From Candidatus Sumerlaeota bacterium (GTDB lineage: Bacteria; Sumerlaeota; Sumerlaeia; JADFCW01), in the NCBI GenBank assembly GCA_017161705.1, contig JADFCW010000036.1, forward strand, positions 1-32,775: a stretch of 32,775 nucleotides of DNA, read 5' to 3'. Shown piece after piece: positions 31,732 to 32,775 of the stretch (the first letter of the stretch is position 1; each line of letters starts with the position of its first letter). The translations under genes were made by a program, and so were the position numbers. A model generated the notes under the pieces. That model ran no database searches, was not told where the DNA came from, and saw only the letters and a list, made by a program, of their open reading frames with translations.

Positions 31732-32775
31732 ATGAAATTGCATACCACGTTCCGATTAAGCCGTGCGGCGGCTCGTTGGGCTTTCTATGGCATGTTGTCT
31801 TGTGTCCTGGCGGGTGCAGCTGGCACACCGCCGCCCGCCTCGTTGGAACCCATAACCCGCACGTTCACAATTGAGGCCAAGCCCATACCGACCGTGGCGC
31901 CGCCGCGTCCGGCCGCACCCAAACCCCTTGTGGCCCTGCTGGATTTCACCAGCGAGGACGTACCCGCCAACGAAGTCGAAGCCGTCTGTCGCGCGCTCTG
32001 GGATTGCCTCTACCAGCGTAAAAAAGTTACCCTGATGCTTCGGGGCGCCGCCCGGATTTCCTTGCAGCAATGGGGCTTGCTTCCCGGTATGACGCGCGCC
32101 CAGCCCGCCAGCTACGGACGCATTGCTCGCGCGCTCGGAGTAGATTATCTTGTGTTCGGCCATATCGCCCGGTCAGGCGAGGTCTATGCGCTCGACGCCT
32201 CCGTGTTTTCCGTTCGCGAAGGCAAAACCATTATCAGCCGAACGTGGGTGTTTGAAAAAGGCCTGGACCAACTCCTGGCAGACCTCCATCCCGTGGCCGA
32301 CGTTTTATTGACATTGCAGCCCGAACCGCCCGAACCCACCCCGACACCTGCGCTCATGACGGCCATGGCTACCCCACCGGTATTCCCGACGTCTCCGGTC
32401 CCGGCCGCCGCGGTTGTCACGCCCCCTCCAGTCCGGCCGACCGCGTCGCCAATCTCCACGCCGAAGGCCGCTTTGCCGGCGGACGTTGTGGCTCTGCCCA
32501 CTCCTGCCCCCAAGCCGTTAAAAGAGGCAATAACTGACATATCGAAGCCTTCCTTGCCGACGCTAACACCGACGCCAGTGCCAACTCTTACACCGACGCC
32601 AAGACCTACGGCTTCACCTACACCAGTTCCGACGCTGACGCCCACGCCGATACCCGCACCGACTCCAACACCAACGCCTGTGCCCACGCCCACACCGACA
32701 CCGACGCCAACACCAACTCCAACACCAACGCCTACTCCAACTCCAACACCGACACCAACCCCAACGCCCACGCCC
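31732..32775 (+). CDS. TolB-N-like protein with Thr-Pro-rich tail, 3'-truncated by window edge
   Basis: 348 residues visible; the frame stays open to the edge. AGGTGAAGGAG sits just before ATG 31732. The N-terminus has a hydrophobic stretch ([19 protein letters not shown]), a probable signal peptide; its Cys does not make a good lipobox. Residues about 62-195 ([61 protein letters not shown]) resemble the TolB N-terminal or FlgO/CsgG-like fold, an alpha/beta domain of periplasmic proteins. From about residue 200 the chain becomes Pro/Thr/Ala-rich, then an almost pure Thr-Pro tract, probably an extended cell-envelope spacer to an unseen C-terminal domain. Confidence 0.8.
   Translation, partial: MKLHTTFRLSRAAARWAFYGMLSCVLAGAAGTPPPASLEPITRTFTIEAKPIPTVAPPRPAAPKPLVALLDFTSEDVPANEVEAVCRALWDCLYQRKKVTLMLRGAARISLQQWGLLPGMTRAQPASYGRIARALGVDYLVFGHIARSGEVYALDASVFSVREGKTIISRTWVFEKGLDQLLADLHPVADVLLTLQPEPPEPTPTPALMTAMATPPVFPTSPVPAAAVVTPPPVRPTASPISTPKAALPADVVALPTPAPKPLKEAITDISKPSLPTLTPTPVPTLTPTPRPTASPTPVPTLTPTPIPAPTPTPTPVPTPTPTPTPTPTPTPTPTPTPTPTPTPTPTP
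32570..32775 (+). repeat. Tandem Thr-Pro codon repeat inside the last CDS
   Basis: A six-base period (ACN CCN) covers at least 200 bases to the window edge, with synonymous third positions varying (ACA/ACC/ACG, CCA/CCC/CCG/CCT). The early part is interrupted by Val, Leu, Arg, Ala and Ile codons and the later part is almost uninterrupted, suggesting recent expansion at the 3' side. Confidence 0.85.

Noticed and set aside
32184-32771. Gly-Val repeat protein on the minus strand
   Set aside because: It is the reverse complement of the Thr-Pro codon repeat. The plus-strand frame has a start, ribosome binding site and a recognisable domain.
1-32775. CRISPR array, insertion sequence, integrase, toxin-antitoxin pair or rRNA operon
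   Set aside because: No spaced direct repeats of CRISPR size and no transposase, integrase, toxin or rRNA sequence recognised on either strand.

Overview
The window looks like chromosome from an uncultured, GC-rich, Gram-negative-type bacterium. Clues are many Tat-exported Gfo/Idh oxidoreductases, a DUF1080 protein, a Planctomycetes/Sumerlaeota-style pseudopilin, a DUF4912-GH57 pair, Thr-Pro-rich secreted proteins and degenerate intergenic repeats. I would guess Sumerlaeota (BRC1), Hydrogenedentota or a PVC relative. The sequence alone does not settle the phylum, and there is no rRNA here.

Left part (1-5,600). On the minus strand a Lys/Ala-rich DUF4912 protein precedes a GH57 alpha-glucan branching enzyme cut by the window edge, which suggests glycogen metabolism. 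Divergent from it are a secreted DUF1080 protein and a Tat-exported Gfo/Idh oxidoreductase, a pairing that fits 3-keto-glycoside chemistry.

Central part (5,600-18,211), all on the plus strand. It runs from an MBL-fold hydrolase, QueG and CoaBC into a type IV pilus and DNA-processing block: PilT, a family 4 uracil-DNA glycosylase, a PilT-sized ATPase with a PilB-like tetracysteine tail and an altered Walker A, PilC, an unrecognised one-helix membrane protein, DprA and TopA. It reads as a DNA-uptake or competence-like neighbourhood.

Right-centre part (18,212-26,500). After a stretch with small GC-rich hairpins come two glycosyltransferases joined by a 21-codon overlap ORF, an exported alpha/beta-hydrolase esterase and a Tat-exported DUF4962/heparinase II/III protein. 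Convergent to these on the minus strand are a GspG-like pseudopilin and a sugar isomerase/epimerase TIM barrel.

Right end (26,500-32,775), plus strand. An FtsB/DivIC-like protein, initiator and elongator tRNA-Met(CAT) genes with a hairpin terminator between them, a short methyltransferase-like remnant, a secreted GH2 glycosidase, a second Tat-exported Gfo/Idh, and a TolB-N-like protein ending in a long Thr-Pro tract that runs off the edge.

Short-period (7, 8 and 9 bp) degenerate tandem repeats lie in intergenic gaps, three of them soon after stop codons. The points I rate most worth checking are the Walker A Lys-to-Arg pilus ATPase with the unknown membrane protein beside it, the possible exported 3-keto-glycoside pathway, and the repeats.
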